Part shown: piece after piece, positions 17,565 through 25,998 of the stretch
How the letters are laid out: each line of letters opens with the position of its first letter
Position numbering within the stretch: the stretch's first letter is position 1
Source: Paenibacillus sp. UNC499MF
GTDB taxonomy: Bacteria > Bacillota > Bacilli > Paenibacillales > NBRC-103111
Assembly: GCF_900107975.1 (NCBI RefSeq)
Contig: NZ_FNVF01000015.1
Location: forward strand, 46,444-110,443
Reading direction: 5' to 3'
Length of the DNA: 64,000 bases
Translations under genes and position numbers: made by a program
The notes under the pieces: model-generated
What the model was told of the DNA's origin: nothing
Database searches by the model: none
What the model saw: the letters and a program-made list of their open reading frames with translations, nothing else

Positions 17565-18914
17565 TTACTTCATGTGGGACGGGCTTGTTTTCCGGATGTG
17601 AAAAAGAATGTCGAATTGCTCTTGCAAAGAAGCATCGAAGTATACCGGCGCGTTCGGGATGAGTTGTCCCCCTAAGCTGAGCAGCGGCCGCTTTTCACCA
17701 ACCCATTGCTTGGCCGGTCCTTCAAGATGACGGGCATCCAGCAGGAACATTTCCGGCGAAACTTTTCCAAGCGTGTAGTTAGAGCTGTTCACATCCTGTG
17801 GAATTTTTTCCGTGGAAAGCTTACCGGTACCGTCGGGTCTGTATTCGCTGTATAAGGTGAAATCTCCCTCTGAGGTGGTGCTTCCCATTACGATATACTG
17901 GTCGCCGAGACGATTCTTCAGGAAATTACCGGAACCATCCGGATATAACTGCTTGTCGATAATTCCTTTGGCAACGTGGATGTTGTGGCCCCATACCATC
18001 GTTTTTCCGTCAAGCTCCTTCTCGGCCCACACCGCATGGTCGGCCAGATACTGCTCATGCAGCTTTATCATGCTTGGATAGTCATCAGGAATCAGCATGG
18101 TTGTGAAATTCCGTATAGCCATCGCTGTTCCTTTCACCCAGGTAAGCTCGGCTGCATCTTTCTCTTTGTCAGCTTGTTTGGTCTTCTCTTCGAGCAACCG
18201 GACGACTTTCTCGGCGTTAACCTTGTACCGCTCTCTTACTTCGGGCGACAGCTTCATGTAGTCCGCCAAGTTTCCGGTCGAGGTCTCAAGCTCTTTGTAG
18301 CTAAGCTCCACTTCTGCCAGCATATCGGGATAATGCCGCTTAACATAATCCGTCACTTTATGATAGACACCCGGATCCAGCGTTTTTAAGTCAAGTCCGA
18401 TAAATTGAATCTTCTTCTTGTTCGCGGGATCGGCATTATAATCTTTCATCCACTCCACCATGGCGACAATTTCATCCGTCGGATACAACAGATTCAAAAA
18501 TTCTCTTGGATTACCTTTTCCCGTTTGGATATATTCGTTCAGCTTTAAACCGCTACCCCAATCTTCCTCCATCCCGAAATTCGTAAAACCAAGCTCGGTG
18601 ACCAAATACTTCACGAGCCGAAACTTCATCGTAAATATTTCGGAGCTTCCGTGAGTACTCTCTCCCAATCCCACATAACGGGCCTCTCCGATCATGCTTT
18701 TCAGCGGCTGCAAATCATCGAATGGTTGTGCAGGGTCAATCGTCTTCAAAGGCTTTGCCTGCGATTTAATGGATGAGATAACATCGTTCCGGGCCGGCTC
18801 AGGTGACTGTGTAACCACTACCGTTTTAGTCTCCCCTTCCTTTGCGCATCCTCCAACCAGCATAGCGGCACTAACCACCGCTACGATTCCGCCGTACATC
18901 ATTTTCTTTTTCAT
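17565..18914 (-). CDS. Erythromycin-esterase-family lipoprotein
   Basis: 449 residues from ATG 18914, which has GGTGGAG just upstream; an upstream ATG at 18944 lacks a ribosome site. The N-terminus is a lipoprotein signal: MKKKMM, hydrophobic core, LVGGC with lipid-attachment Cys. Ere-family motifs follow: YVGLGESTHGSSE, GMEEDWGSG, and VWGHNIHVAKG. Ere enzymes hydrolyse the macrolide lactone, but many relatives act on other substrates; a surface-lipoprotein form is less typical of the cytosolic resistance enzymes. It is divergent from the CPBP protease gene, and its terminator is at 17478. Confidence 0.8.
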   Translation of the reverse strand: MKKKMMYGGIVAVVSAAMLVGGCAKEGETKTVVVTQSPEPARNDVISSIKSQAKPLKTIDPAQPFDDLQPLKSMIGEARYVGLGESTHGSSEIFTMKFRLVKYLVTELGFTNFGMEEDWGSGLKLNEYIQTGKGNPREFLNLLYPTDEIVAMVEWMKDYNADPANKKKIQFIGLDLKTLDPGVYHKVTDYVKRHYPDMLAEVELSYKELETSTGNLADYMKLSPEVRERYKVNAEKVVRLLEEKTKQADKEKDAAELTWVKGTAMAIRNFTTMLIPDDYPSMIKLHEQYLADHAVWAEKELDGKTMVWGHNIHVAKGIIDKQLYPDGSGNFLKNRLGDQYIVMGSTTSEGDFTLYSEYRPDGTGKLSTEKIPQDVNSSNYTLGKVSPEMFLLDARHLEGPAKQWVGEKRPLLSLGGQLIPNAPVYFDASLQEQFDILFHIRKTSPSHMK

Positions 18915-19262
18915 CGTCTCCACCTCATTCATATCATTAAGCAAGATGATCCGCAGCTGTTACAATGCGTCAATCGCTTTGAACCGATTGTCACTCATTG
19001 CCTGTCATTTTTCCTAGTGATGAACTGTCATAAACCGGATTTGACAAAACATCATGTGGGATGAAATTACGTTTTCTCACTGTCCATAATGACAAGACGA
19101 CGACGATAATGAGCTCACCGGACCTAACCAAATGACAAAAAAGGATGTGAGCGCACAAAAAAATCAAGCGGCAGCCTTAAGGACCGACGCTGGCTTCAGA
19201 CGCATGTACGGCAAAAATTTGTTTCGATACACATACTAATTAATCAGGAAAGAAGGTTCATA
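18915..19262. other. Divergent intergenic region rich in TGTCA/TGACA words
   Basis: No gene supported. TGTCA occurs at 18989, 19003 and 19026, and TTGACA at 19041-19046, the last a likely -35 element for the rightward gene. The spacings are irregular, so I do not call an operator. Confidence 0.3.
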
Positions 19263-20144
19263 ATGGTAACTTATTCAGAAACACTCTCGACCGGGGAGCA
19301 TGTGCGACAGGCAAAAAAAGGACTTCGGCTCTTTCTGGGCATCTTGCTCGTTTTATCGATTATTATGAATGCCGTCGTAATTTTGACTAAAAGCGTTCCG
19401 CTCATCATCGTGTATATGTTTATACCCTCGATTTCTTCTATACTTGCCCGTCTCATTCTCAAAGAAGGATTCAAAGACGTATCGTTCAGTCTCGGAAGCG
19501 CAAAAATATGGAGAGGCATCGGATTGGCCGTGCTGATTCCCATCATTATCTGCTCGATTACTTACTCCATCGCCTGGTTAAGCGGACTTGCCGCATTTCA
19601 GCTTCCTGTGGGCGGTACGCTAGAACCGATCTTTCAACTGCTTGGACTGCAGCATTTACCGGCCCCGCTGCATTTCGCTCTCATAGTCGTGCTGACCGGA
19701 ATTCTGGGGAGCCTGATCAACTTCATCCCGGTTATGGGTGAAGAACTCGGCTGGAGAGGTTACATGCTGACTAGGTTAATCGATGCCAAAGTATCCCGTC
19801 CTATCCTCCTTAGCGGATTGATCTGGGCAACCTGGCACGTTCCGATCGTCATTGCCGGTTTATATGTGGCGGGAACGTCCCTTATTCTTTCTGTAATCGG
19901 CCTTTACTTGTGTATCGTTCCGTTCGGTTTTATTATCGCCCGTCTGCGGCTCATTACAGGCAGTGTCTGGCCGGCGGTTATTCTTCATTCCGCGTGGAAT
20001 GCCGTCATTCAAGGACCGTTCACGCATGCGACTGCCGGAACTGGTACGGAGATTTGGATCGGAGAATCCGGTCTGCTTACCGGTCTCGTCATTATTCTTA
20101 CAGCCCTTGTTGTCTACCGGGCAACAAAGCAACAGGCGCGCTGA
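19263..20144 (+). CDS. CPBP family intramembrane metalloprotease
   Basis: 293 residues, about 8 membrane helices. The glutamate motif GEELGWRGYML (EExxxR), the TWHVPI histidine motif and HSAWNA near the C-terminus are the three signatures of the CAAX protease and bacteriocin-processing (Abi/CPBP) family. These proteins cleave substrates within the membrane, and some give bacteriocin self-immunity. GAAGG precedes the ATG. The nearest neighbour is the divergent Ere-like lipoprotein gene. Substrate unknown. Confidence 0.88.
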   Translation: MVTYSETLSTGEHVRQAKKGLRLFLGILLVLSIIMNAVVILTKSVPLIIVYMFIPSISSILARLILKEGFKDVSFSLGSAKIWRGIGLAVLIPIIICSITYSIAWLSGLAAFQLPVGGTLEPIFQLLGLQHLPAPLHFALIVVLTGILGSLINFIPVMGEELGWRGYMLTRLIDAKVSRPILLSGLIWATWHVPIVIAGLYVAGTSLILSVIGLYLCIVPFGFIIARLRLITGSVWPAVILHSAWNAVIQGPFTHATAGTGTEIWIGESGLLTGLVIILTALVVYRATKQQAR

Positions 20145-20185
20145 CTTCAAGCGGAAAGCTTGCGAATCATCCTTGCGCAGCAAAA

Positions 20186-20235
20186 AACAGCCTTCGTTCG
20201 GCCATCTGCCGGACGAGGGCTGGTTGATGTTTCTG
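20186..20235. terminator. Stem-loop terminator between convergent genes
   Basis: CAGCCTTCGTTCGGC pairs with GCCGGACGAGGGCTG with two mismatches; A-rich before, T-rich after. It serves the CPBP gene and possibly the sugar operon. Confidence 0.6.
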
Positions 20236-20398
20236 TGCTTTCTTGAGATGTATATATCTTCCAGTTGAAATTAAAGTTCTCCTTCTTTATATTACATGAC
20301 TACGCAATTCTTCATCTTCTACATACAAAACAGAACGATTCCGCGAATAATTTTTTGCAACCGGAACGTTTCTTTTCCTACTTGATAAGTGAAGGCCT

Positions 20399-21358
20399 TT
20401 AGGTGGTTGACTGCTCTTGTAGCAGCCTGCCGACAGCCGCAGTTGTCGGCAGGCTGCCCGTTCCCCCGAGGCCAAACGTGGACAGTGCTCCGCACGCGTT
20501 GCCGTATTGCAGCAGCTCCTCCCCTTTTAGGCCGTGGAGGGAACCGTAAATGATGCCGGCGTTGAAACAATCCCCCGCTCCTGTCGTATCCCGGGGAGAT
20601 ACCCGGAACGGTGCGGCTGTTACGACGCTCCCGTCCGGAGCAAGAAGGCTCGCGCCCTTGGACCCTTGCTTGACGGCCACCCGCCCCGCTGCGCTTCCGA
20701 GCTTCTCACGGATATCCGCGATCCGGTCCGCTGCGAAAATATGCAGCGCCTCTTCCTCGCTCGGCATAAACAAGTCCGTTTCCTCCAGCAGGGAACGGAT
20801 GCCCTTCGAATCCCACTCGTTGCGCACGTCCCATCCCGCATCGAATGAAGTACGCGTCCCCCTGGACCGGGCTTCTCTGAAAAGGTTTTTCCAATGGGGT
20901 CTCATGCCGTCCTGCAAAAAGTAGGAACCGAAATGCAGATGGTCCGCTTCGCGCAGAATACTTTCCGGAATATATTCGGGTACTAACATCGGAATACTGC
21001 CCGGATAAGTCAAGAGACCCCGGTCGGAAGGAGTCGTGAACGACAAGGTGACACCGGTCTTCACATCCGGCAGTACGGTCACTCCGTCGGTGTTCACCCC
21101 CATCCGCTCCAGCTCACCGATGCAGAAGGCGCCAAGGTCATCCTGGCCCGCAACTCCCACGAACCTTACATCCACTTCCAGACTGGCCAGCGCACATGCG
21201 GTAATCGCGGAAGAGGAACCGAGCACGGTTTGGAATCCGTCTATGATTTTCTCCCGGTTCCACTCCGGTATTACATCTTTGCCTGATACGATCAAATCCG
21301 CATTCAGCTCGCCGGCGACGACAACGACCGGTTTATTCTTGCTGTCGGTATGCATCAT
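20399..21358 (-). CDS. PfkB family sugar/nucleoside kinase
   Basis: 319 residues. Ribokinase-fold signatures: N-terminal VVVAGELNADLIVSG, and the C-terminal catalytic motif SPRDTTGAGDCFNAGIIYG (DTxGAGD with the base Asp). It phosphorylates a sugar or sugar derivative with ATP in the cytosol. Its start codon overlaps the stop of the GH4 gene (ATGA), and it closes the ABC transporter/glycosidase operon, so its substrate is probably the sugar released by that glycosidase. The exact sugar cannot be read from sequence. Confidence 0.88.
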   Translation of the reverse strand: MMHTDSKNKPVVVVAGELNADLIVSGKDVIPEWNREKIIDGFQTVLGSSSAITACALASLEVDVRFVGVAGQDDLGAFCIGELERMGVNTDGVTVLPDVKTGVTLSFTTPSDRGLLTYPGSIPMLVPEYIPESILREADHLHFGSYFLQDGMRPHWKNLFREARSRGTRTSFDAGWDVRNEWDSKGIRSLLEETDLFMPSEEEALHIFAADRIADIREKLGSAAGRVAVKQGSKGASLLAPDGSVVTAAPFRVSPRDTTGAGDCFNAGIIYGSLHGLKGEELLQYGNACGALSTFGLGGTGSLPTTAAVGRLLQEQSTT

Positions 21359-22656
21359 TTCAGCACCGGGACGAAGTCCCGCTCCGCTTCATATAGCTCC
21401 TCGAACATCTCGCCGATTTCTTCGAGCGAGCATACGGCTGCGGATAAAGGGTCCACCATCAGGGCATGGCGGGCCATTTCTTTATCCTTGTGGAGCACAG
21501 CACCTGCAGCCAGTTCGAAAAAGGCCATATTGGAGCGGCACAAAGCGGCGAGATGCTCCGGCAAGCTGCCGAAATGACAAGGATGAATGCCGTTGCGGTC
21601 GATCATGCAGGCTACTTCCACGATACCGTCGCCCGGCAGATTTGTGATCAGGCCGGTATTCGGCACGTTGCCGTAGATGACTTTCGGCTCGTTTTTGAGC
21701 ATTCCTTCGATAATGATAGCCGCATATTCGTTACTCGGCTGGAGCTCAAGCGGCCGTTTTCCTTCGAGCTGCTCGATGATTTTCTCATCGTTTTCCTTAC
21801 GCCATATCGGCCAATTATCCGCGTAATAACCGGTCGCCCCGTTGTATCCCGAATTGCAGTGCCGGTCGATTAACGATTGGCGTTTGCGGTAATAAGGAAT
21901 GTATTCGGAGAAATGCCCGCTCGATTCCGATACGAATGCCCCCAGATATTTCATCGCGTCGAAGCGTACCGGGTCTTTTTTCAGCAGCTCGGGGTCTTGA
22001 ATTTTCTCCAGAAGCAGCGGGTACAAATCTTGCCCTTCATGGGTCAGTTCGACAAACCAGGACATATGGTTGATGCCTCCCGCTTTCCACTGCATCCGCT
22101 CGTATGGCACGCCGGCATATTTGGCCAACTGACTGGACGTGTTTTGAATCGAGTGGCACAGGCCCACAACGGGAAGCGTCGTGATGCGGGATGTGAGCAG
22201 CGTGACGGCCGACATCGGGTTCGTATAATTGAGAATCGTCGCATCCGGGCACAAATCCTCGATATCCCGTACGATGTCCATCCAGGCAGGAAGCGTCCGC
22301 AGCGTTTTAAACAGCCCCCCGGGCCCGAGTGTATCGCCGATACACTGATTTACGCCGTATTTCAACGGAATTTCATATTCGTAACGGACGGTCTGCAGCC
22401 CGCCCACTTCAATCTGATTAATGACGAACTGGGAGCCGCCGATTACTTCCCTGCGGTCGGTAGAAGCGATTACGTTCCATTTCTTCCCCGTATTCTCGAT
22501 AATCCGGGCCACCAGCTTGCGGGCAATCTCCAGCCGTTCCCCGTCGATATCCACGAGTGCGAGGGTTCCCCCTTCTATTCCTTCGATCAGTAAAATATCC
22601 GTCGTTATTTCCTGCGTAAATGCGCTTCCCGCGCCGATAATTGAAATTTTAGTCAT
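21355..22656 (-). CDS. GH4 family glycosidase (alpha-galactosidase/galacturonidase type)
   Basis: 433 residues. GH4 enzymes use NAD+ and a divalent metal. The Rossmann start reads KISIIGAGSAFT with acid residue in LALVDID; LNYTNPMSA, VGLCHSIQNT (metal-binding Cys) and GGINHMSWFVE (metal-binding His) complete the active site. CHS and INHMSW suggest the MelA/LplD side of the family, acting on alpha-linked galactose or galacturonate, rather than 6-phospho-glucosidases. That also fits uptake by an ABC transporter, since no PTS gene is present. Subfamily is an inference. Confidence 0.88.
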   Translation of the reverse strand: MTKISIIGAGSAFTQEITTDILLIEGIEGGTLALVDIDGERLEIARKLVARIIENTGKKWNVIASTDRREVIGGSQFVINQIEVGGLQTVRYEYEIPLKYGVNQCIGDTLGPGGLFKTLRTLPAWMDIVRDIEDLCPDATILNYTNPMSAVTLLTSRITTLPVVGLCHSIQNTSSQLAKYAGVPYERMQWKAGGINHMSWFVELTHEGQDLYPLLLEKIQDPELLKKDPVRFDAMKYLGAFVSESSGHFSEYIPYYRKRQSLIDRHCNSGYNGATGYYADNWPIWRKENDEKIIEQLEGKRPLELQPSNEYAAIIIEGMLKNEPKVIYGNVPNTGLITNLPGDGIVEVACMIDRNGIHPCHFGSLPEHLAALCRSNMAFFELAAGAVLHKDKEMARHALMVDPLSAAVCSLEEIGEMFEELYEAERDFVPVLK

Positions 22657-22679
22657 GGTTGTTCTCTCCTTATCAAGGT

Positions 22680-23504
22680 CTATTTCATGCCGGTCATCGT
22701 CAAGCCTTTAATAAATTGCTTCTGGAAAATGAGAAATACGATAATCACCGGAATCGTTATTAGAACGGCCGCCGACATGACGACGTTATAATTGACGGTA
22801 TGCGTTCCGTTAAAATAAACGAGAGCCAGCGGCACCGTCATTTTCCGGGAGTCGTCCAATACGATAAGCGGCCACAAATAGTTGTTCCATGAATTCATGA
22901 AAGTAAAGATGCCGAGCGCCGACAACATGGGAAAAATAAGCGGCGTAATAATCCGGACCATCAACCGCAGCTCCCCCGCACCGTCTATTCGGGCGGCATC
23001 GAGCAGATCCTGCGGGATGTCCTCGATAAATTGCTTGGCGAGAAAAACGCCGTACGAGCTGACTAGACTCGGTAAAATAATCGCCAGCAGTTGGTTGACG
23101 AGACCGAGTTTAGCCGTGATCAAATAAGTCGGGATCATGACGACCTGAAAAGGGATCATCATCGTGGCCAGAATGAGCAGGAACAAGATCTTTTTTCCTC
23201 TGAACTCGTGTTTGGCGAAAATATAACCGGCCAGCGCGCTCGTAAAAAGAGTCGCTGCCGTAATGACGACAGATGTCACCGCACTGTTTAGCAGCCATCT
23301 TACAAAAGGCGCGTCCACAAGCACTGTGCGATAGCCCTCCAGACTTGCCTCTTGCGGGAACAAGGTGCTCGATCCGGAGACAATTTCCATATTGCTTTTC
23401 AGCGAAGACAGAACCATCCAGAGATACGGCAGCAGCATTAAACAACCGGCAGCCGCCAGTACGATCAGAATCGCTCCGTCCAGCCATCTGTTTCTACGTT
23501 GCAT
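22680..23504 (-). CDS. Carbohydrate ABC permease, MalG type (CUT1)
   Basis: 274 residues, six membrane helices, starting with a basic tail (MQRRNRWLDG). The EAA loop reads AARIDGAGELRLMVRIITPLI, the coupling helix that touches the ATPase. It ends QKQFIKGLTMTGMK, as typical MalG-type permeases do (the FVxGLTAGAVKG pattern). No dedicated ATPase gene is present in the operon; CUT1 systems often share a multi-sugar ATPase such as MsmX encoded elsewhere. It lies 16 bases downstream of the partner permease. Confidence 0.92.
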   Translation of the reverse strand: MQRRNRWLDGAILIVLAAAGCLMLLPYLWMVLSSLKSNMEIVSGSSTLFPQEASLEGYRTVLVDAPFVRWLLNSAVTSVVITAATLFTSALAGYIFAKHEFRGKKILFLLILATMMIPFQVVMIPTYLITAKLGLVNQLLAIILPSLVSSYGVFLAKQFIEDIPQDLLDAARIDGAGELRLMVRIITPLIFPMLSALGIFTFMNSWNNYLWPLIVLDDSRKMTVPLALVYFNGTHTVNYNVVMSAAVLITIPVIIVFLIFQKQFIKGLTMTGMK

Positions 23505-23520
23505 CTTATTGGAGCCTCCT

Positions 23521-24456
23521 TCAATGTTCCCAATCCGTGCGGCCCCATTTAAGCTGCAGGACGGTCACGGCCAGAATAATCATCAAGAAAACAGTCGCCA
23601 TCGCAGACGCATAGCCCATGTTGGAGTTGGAAAAAGCCATCTCATAAATATGCAGGGCAATTACTCTCGTTTCGTTAAACGGTTCTCCCTTGGTCATGAT
23701 CTGGAATTGGGCGAAGGCCTGAAAATAAGAGACGACCGTAGTCACGGATACGAACAGCATCGTTCTCCGCAGAAGGGGAAGCGTCAGATACCGGAATGAA
23801 TGCCAGCGGTTCGCTCCGTCCAGGAGAGCAGCTTCGTAATACAGCCCGGGAATGGAATCGATTCCGGCGATGAACAGGACGATATTGTAGCCGATGTCCG
23901 CCCACAACGTCATGATAATGACGGAATACAGCGCATAATGCGGGTCGCTCAGCCATTGGACGGGCGCCATGTGCAGCTTCTCAAGCAGCATGTTGAACAA
24001 GCCGTGATTATAATTGAACATTGTGCTCCACACGATAGCCGTTCCGGCAAGCGGAGCGATCGTCGGCAGGAAAAACACCGTGCGCATTAAATTGCGCAGC
24101 CATCCTGTTTGCAGCCGCTGAATGGCCACCGCAATGAGCAGAGTGACGGCTATATTCACCGCAACGGCAACGACTACAAATTTAACCGTCACCCAGAGCG
24201 ATTTGAGAAAGACCGAATCTCCCAGCATCCGCGAGTAGTTCGCCGCACCGATGAAAGTCGTGCTGGAGCTGAGGGGATTATATTTGAAAAGGGAAAGCCC
24301 GAGACTCCAGCCGATCGGGAGAAAAGCGAATGCGCCGAATAACAGCAGGATCGGTATCAGTGACAAATAAACAAACGCGCGCGCGTTCTTTCGGCCTTTA
24401 TGTTGGGCTGCCGGTGGAATCTTTCGAGTTCTGCCTGCTGCCGGTTCAAGATTCAT
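23521..24456 (-). CDS. Carbohydrate ABC permease, MalF type (CUT1)
   Basis: 311 residues with a basic N-terminal tail and six membrane helices. The EAA loop reads EAALLDGANRWHSFRYLTLPLL. NETRVIALHIYEMAF near the C-terminus is the usual CUT1 pattern for oligosaccharide permeases. It forms the heterodimeric membrane channel with the next gene. It lies 16 bases downstream of the binding-protein gene, and all five genes of the operon are tightly packed. Confidence 0.92.
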   Translation of the reverse strand: MNLEPAAGRTRKIPPAAQHKGRKNARAFVYLSLIPILLLFGAFAFLPIGWSLGLSLFKYNPLSSSTTFIGAANYSRMLGDSVFLKSLWVTVKFVVVAVAVNIAVTLLIAVAIQRLQTGWLRNLMRTVFFLPTIAPLAGTAIVWSTMFNYNHGLFNMLLEKLHMAPVQWLSDPHYALYSVIIMTLWADIGYNIVLFIAGIDSIPGLYYEAALLDGANRWHSFRYLTLPLLRRTMLFVSVTTVVSYFQAFAQFQIMTKGEPFNETRVIALHIYEMAFSNSNMGYASAMATVFLMIILAVTVLQLKWGRTDWEH

Positions 24457-24472
24457 ACTCCGATCACTCCGA

Positions 24473-25765
24473 TCATTTGTGTTGATCCTGATTGTCGTTT
24501 ATTGATTTTTCAATGCCCCTCAGACCCGCTTCCACGGTTTCCTGTCCGCTTGCCATTAATTGAAAATGGTCGTTGATCACTTTGAAGAAATAATCCCGGT
24601 CCGTAATCGGTCCGATCCACTCTCCCAGCGTCAAAATATCCAGCGAAGTTTTCATAAAAGGATTAGCTTTGAGAAATTCGGGATTTTCGGCCACCTCTTT
24701 TTTGGCGGGGACCGTAAACGTGCTCAGATTCCATTCCAGCAGATTTTCGTTGGAAGAAACGAATTCGATAAAATCGACGGCGGCTTTCCGCTGCTTGCTT
24801 TTTTGTGCGGCTACCAGTCCCCAGCCGGATTCGGCAGCATATGTGGGCGGATTCTCCGTGAAAGACGGCACCGGCACATACTCGAAGTCGTCTGCCTTGT
24901 ATGTATTCAAACCGGCGGCTATGGACCAGGGTCCGCGATACGTCATTGCCGAACTTCCCTGAAAGAAATAGTCGGAGGTATCAAGCTCGCCGCCGAACGT
25001 CGTGAGATCAGCGACTTTATCGTCTTTGATAAGCGAGATTAGAGCTTGCATCGCTTTTTTTGCCTCCGGCGTCCGGAAGTTCACGTGATCATTTTCGTCC
25101 CAATACTTCCCTTTTTGCTGCAAAATCATGGACAAGAACGTGAAGGTGATATTGTCGCCGGATACAAAATCAAACCCTTTGACCTTGATGCCCTTTCCGT
25201 CCCGGACCGTCAGCTTACGGGCGCTCTCCACAAGCTCTTCCCATCTAGAAGGAGGCTGGGCGATCCCCTTCTCTTTCAACATTTGCGGATGGATCAGCAT
25301 GCCGCCGTTTTCGATGTTGAATTCGAGCGGAAGTCCGTAAAGCTTACCGTTCAATGAATATCCCCCTAGCGGGGCTTTGTAATAGCCGTCCCGGAGACGT
25401 TCGCCGTCCGGTATTTCCGCCAGCAGCCCGTTCGTGGAGTAGACGGGAACCCAGGTGCCGAACATCTCGGCGATGTCCGGAGGATTTTTGGCAATGAAAG
25501 AAGCTTTTAGCTTCTGAGGGTAAACATCGTATGGAAAGGATTGATAGTCGATCTCTACTTCCGGATACTTTGCCTGATAAGCGGCAATCAAATTTTTATA
25601 CGCATTCATAAAGGCATCTTCCTGATGGCTCCAAAAAACGAGTTTCACTTTACCGTCCGGATTTGCAGAATTATCAGCCGTCGTTTCTTTATCATTTGCG
25701 CAAGACGAAACGATAATCATTGCAAACAACAGAGAAATAAATGAAAAAAAACGGACTATTTTCAA
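24473..25765 (-). CDS. Sugar-binding lipoprotein of the ABC transporter
   Basis: 430 residues. Lipoprotein signal ending IIVSSC. The mature protein has the family-1 solute-binding fold (VKLVFWSHQEDAFMNAYKNL; YPQKLKASFIAKNPPDIAEM; SAMTYRGPWSIAAGLN). It captures the sugar outside the membrane for the two permeases. The start is TTG 25765, seven bases after AAAGGGG. It is the first gene of the five-gene operon, with a good promoter at 25819-25847. Confidence 0.9.
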   Translation of the reverse strand: MKIVRFFSFISLLFAMIIVSSCANDKETTADNSANPDGKVKLVFWSHQEDAFMNAYKNLIAAYQAKYPEVEIDYQSFPYDVYPQKLKASFIAKNPPDIAEMFGTWVPVYSTNGLLAEIPDGERLRDGYYKAPLGGYSLNGKLYGLPLEFNIENGGMLIHPQMLKEKGIAQPPSRWEELVESARKLTVRDGKGIKVKGFDFVSGDNITFTFLSMILQQKGKYWDENDHVNFRTPEAKKAMQALISLIKDDKVADLTTFGGELDTSDYFFQGSSAMTYRGPWSIAAGLNTYKADDFEYVPVPSFTENPPTYAAESGWGLVAAQKSKQRKAAVDFIEFVSSNENLLEWNLSTFTVPAKKEVAENPEFLKANPFMKTSLDILTLGEWIGPITDRDYFFKVINDHFQLMASGQETVEAGLRGIEKSINDNQDQHK

Positions 25766-25798
25766 CTTGTAACCCCTTTCTTTTTATTTCATCTGGAA

Positions 25799-25820
25799 AT
25801 TTCTACGTCTACATAGAAAT
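25799..25820 (-). promoter_or_regulatory. Inverted repeat over the sugar-operon start site (candidate LacI-type operator)
   Basis: ATTTCTA-N8-TAGAAAT. It overlaps the -10 box and start site of the promoter at 25819-25847, where a repressor would block transcription. The divergent LacI-family gene is the obvious candidate. Confidence 0.5.
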
Positions 25821-25847
25821 AATACCTCCACAAAAATGAGACGTCAA
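25819..25847 (-). promoter_or_regulatory. Sigma-A promoter of the sugar ABC operon
   Basis: On the reverse strand: TTGACG, 17-bp spacer, TATTAT. It reads toward the binding-protein gene at 25765. Confidence 0.75.
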
Positions 25848-25853
25848 TATTTA

Positions 25854-25874
25854 TTTTGCATTTTATATGCAAAA
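25854..25874. promoter_or_regulatory. Inverted repeat upstream of the sugar operon promoter
   Basis: TTTTGCAT-N5-ATGCAAAA, eight-base arms, directly upstream of the operon's -35 box and between the two divergent promoters. A further TTGCAAAT half lies near 25888. It is a second candidate regulator site. Confidence 0.45.
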
Positions 25875-25914
25875 TTATGATCATTAATTGCAAATTATTT
25901 GTTCTTATTTTCAG

Positions 25915-25943
25915 TTGACCTGCGTTTTTATTTTACTTAACAT
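25915..25943 (+). promoter_or_regulatory. Sigma-A promoter of the LacI-family gene
   Basis: TTGACC, 17-bp spacer, TAACAT, reading toward the start at 25999. Confidence 0.6.
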
Positions 25944-25998
25944 AGAGAGTAAGAATTTTTGTTCGTTCATCCTTAATGAAATGAAGGCAGGTTATAGC

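Noticed and set aside
19143..19250. A GTG-started open frame of about 30 codons before the CPBP gene, considered as a leader peptide
   Set aside because: The ribosome-site spacing is too short and I found no complementary strands around the CPBP ribosome site.
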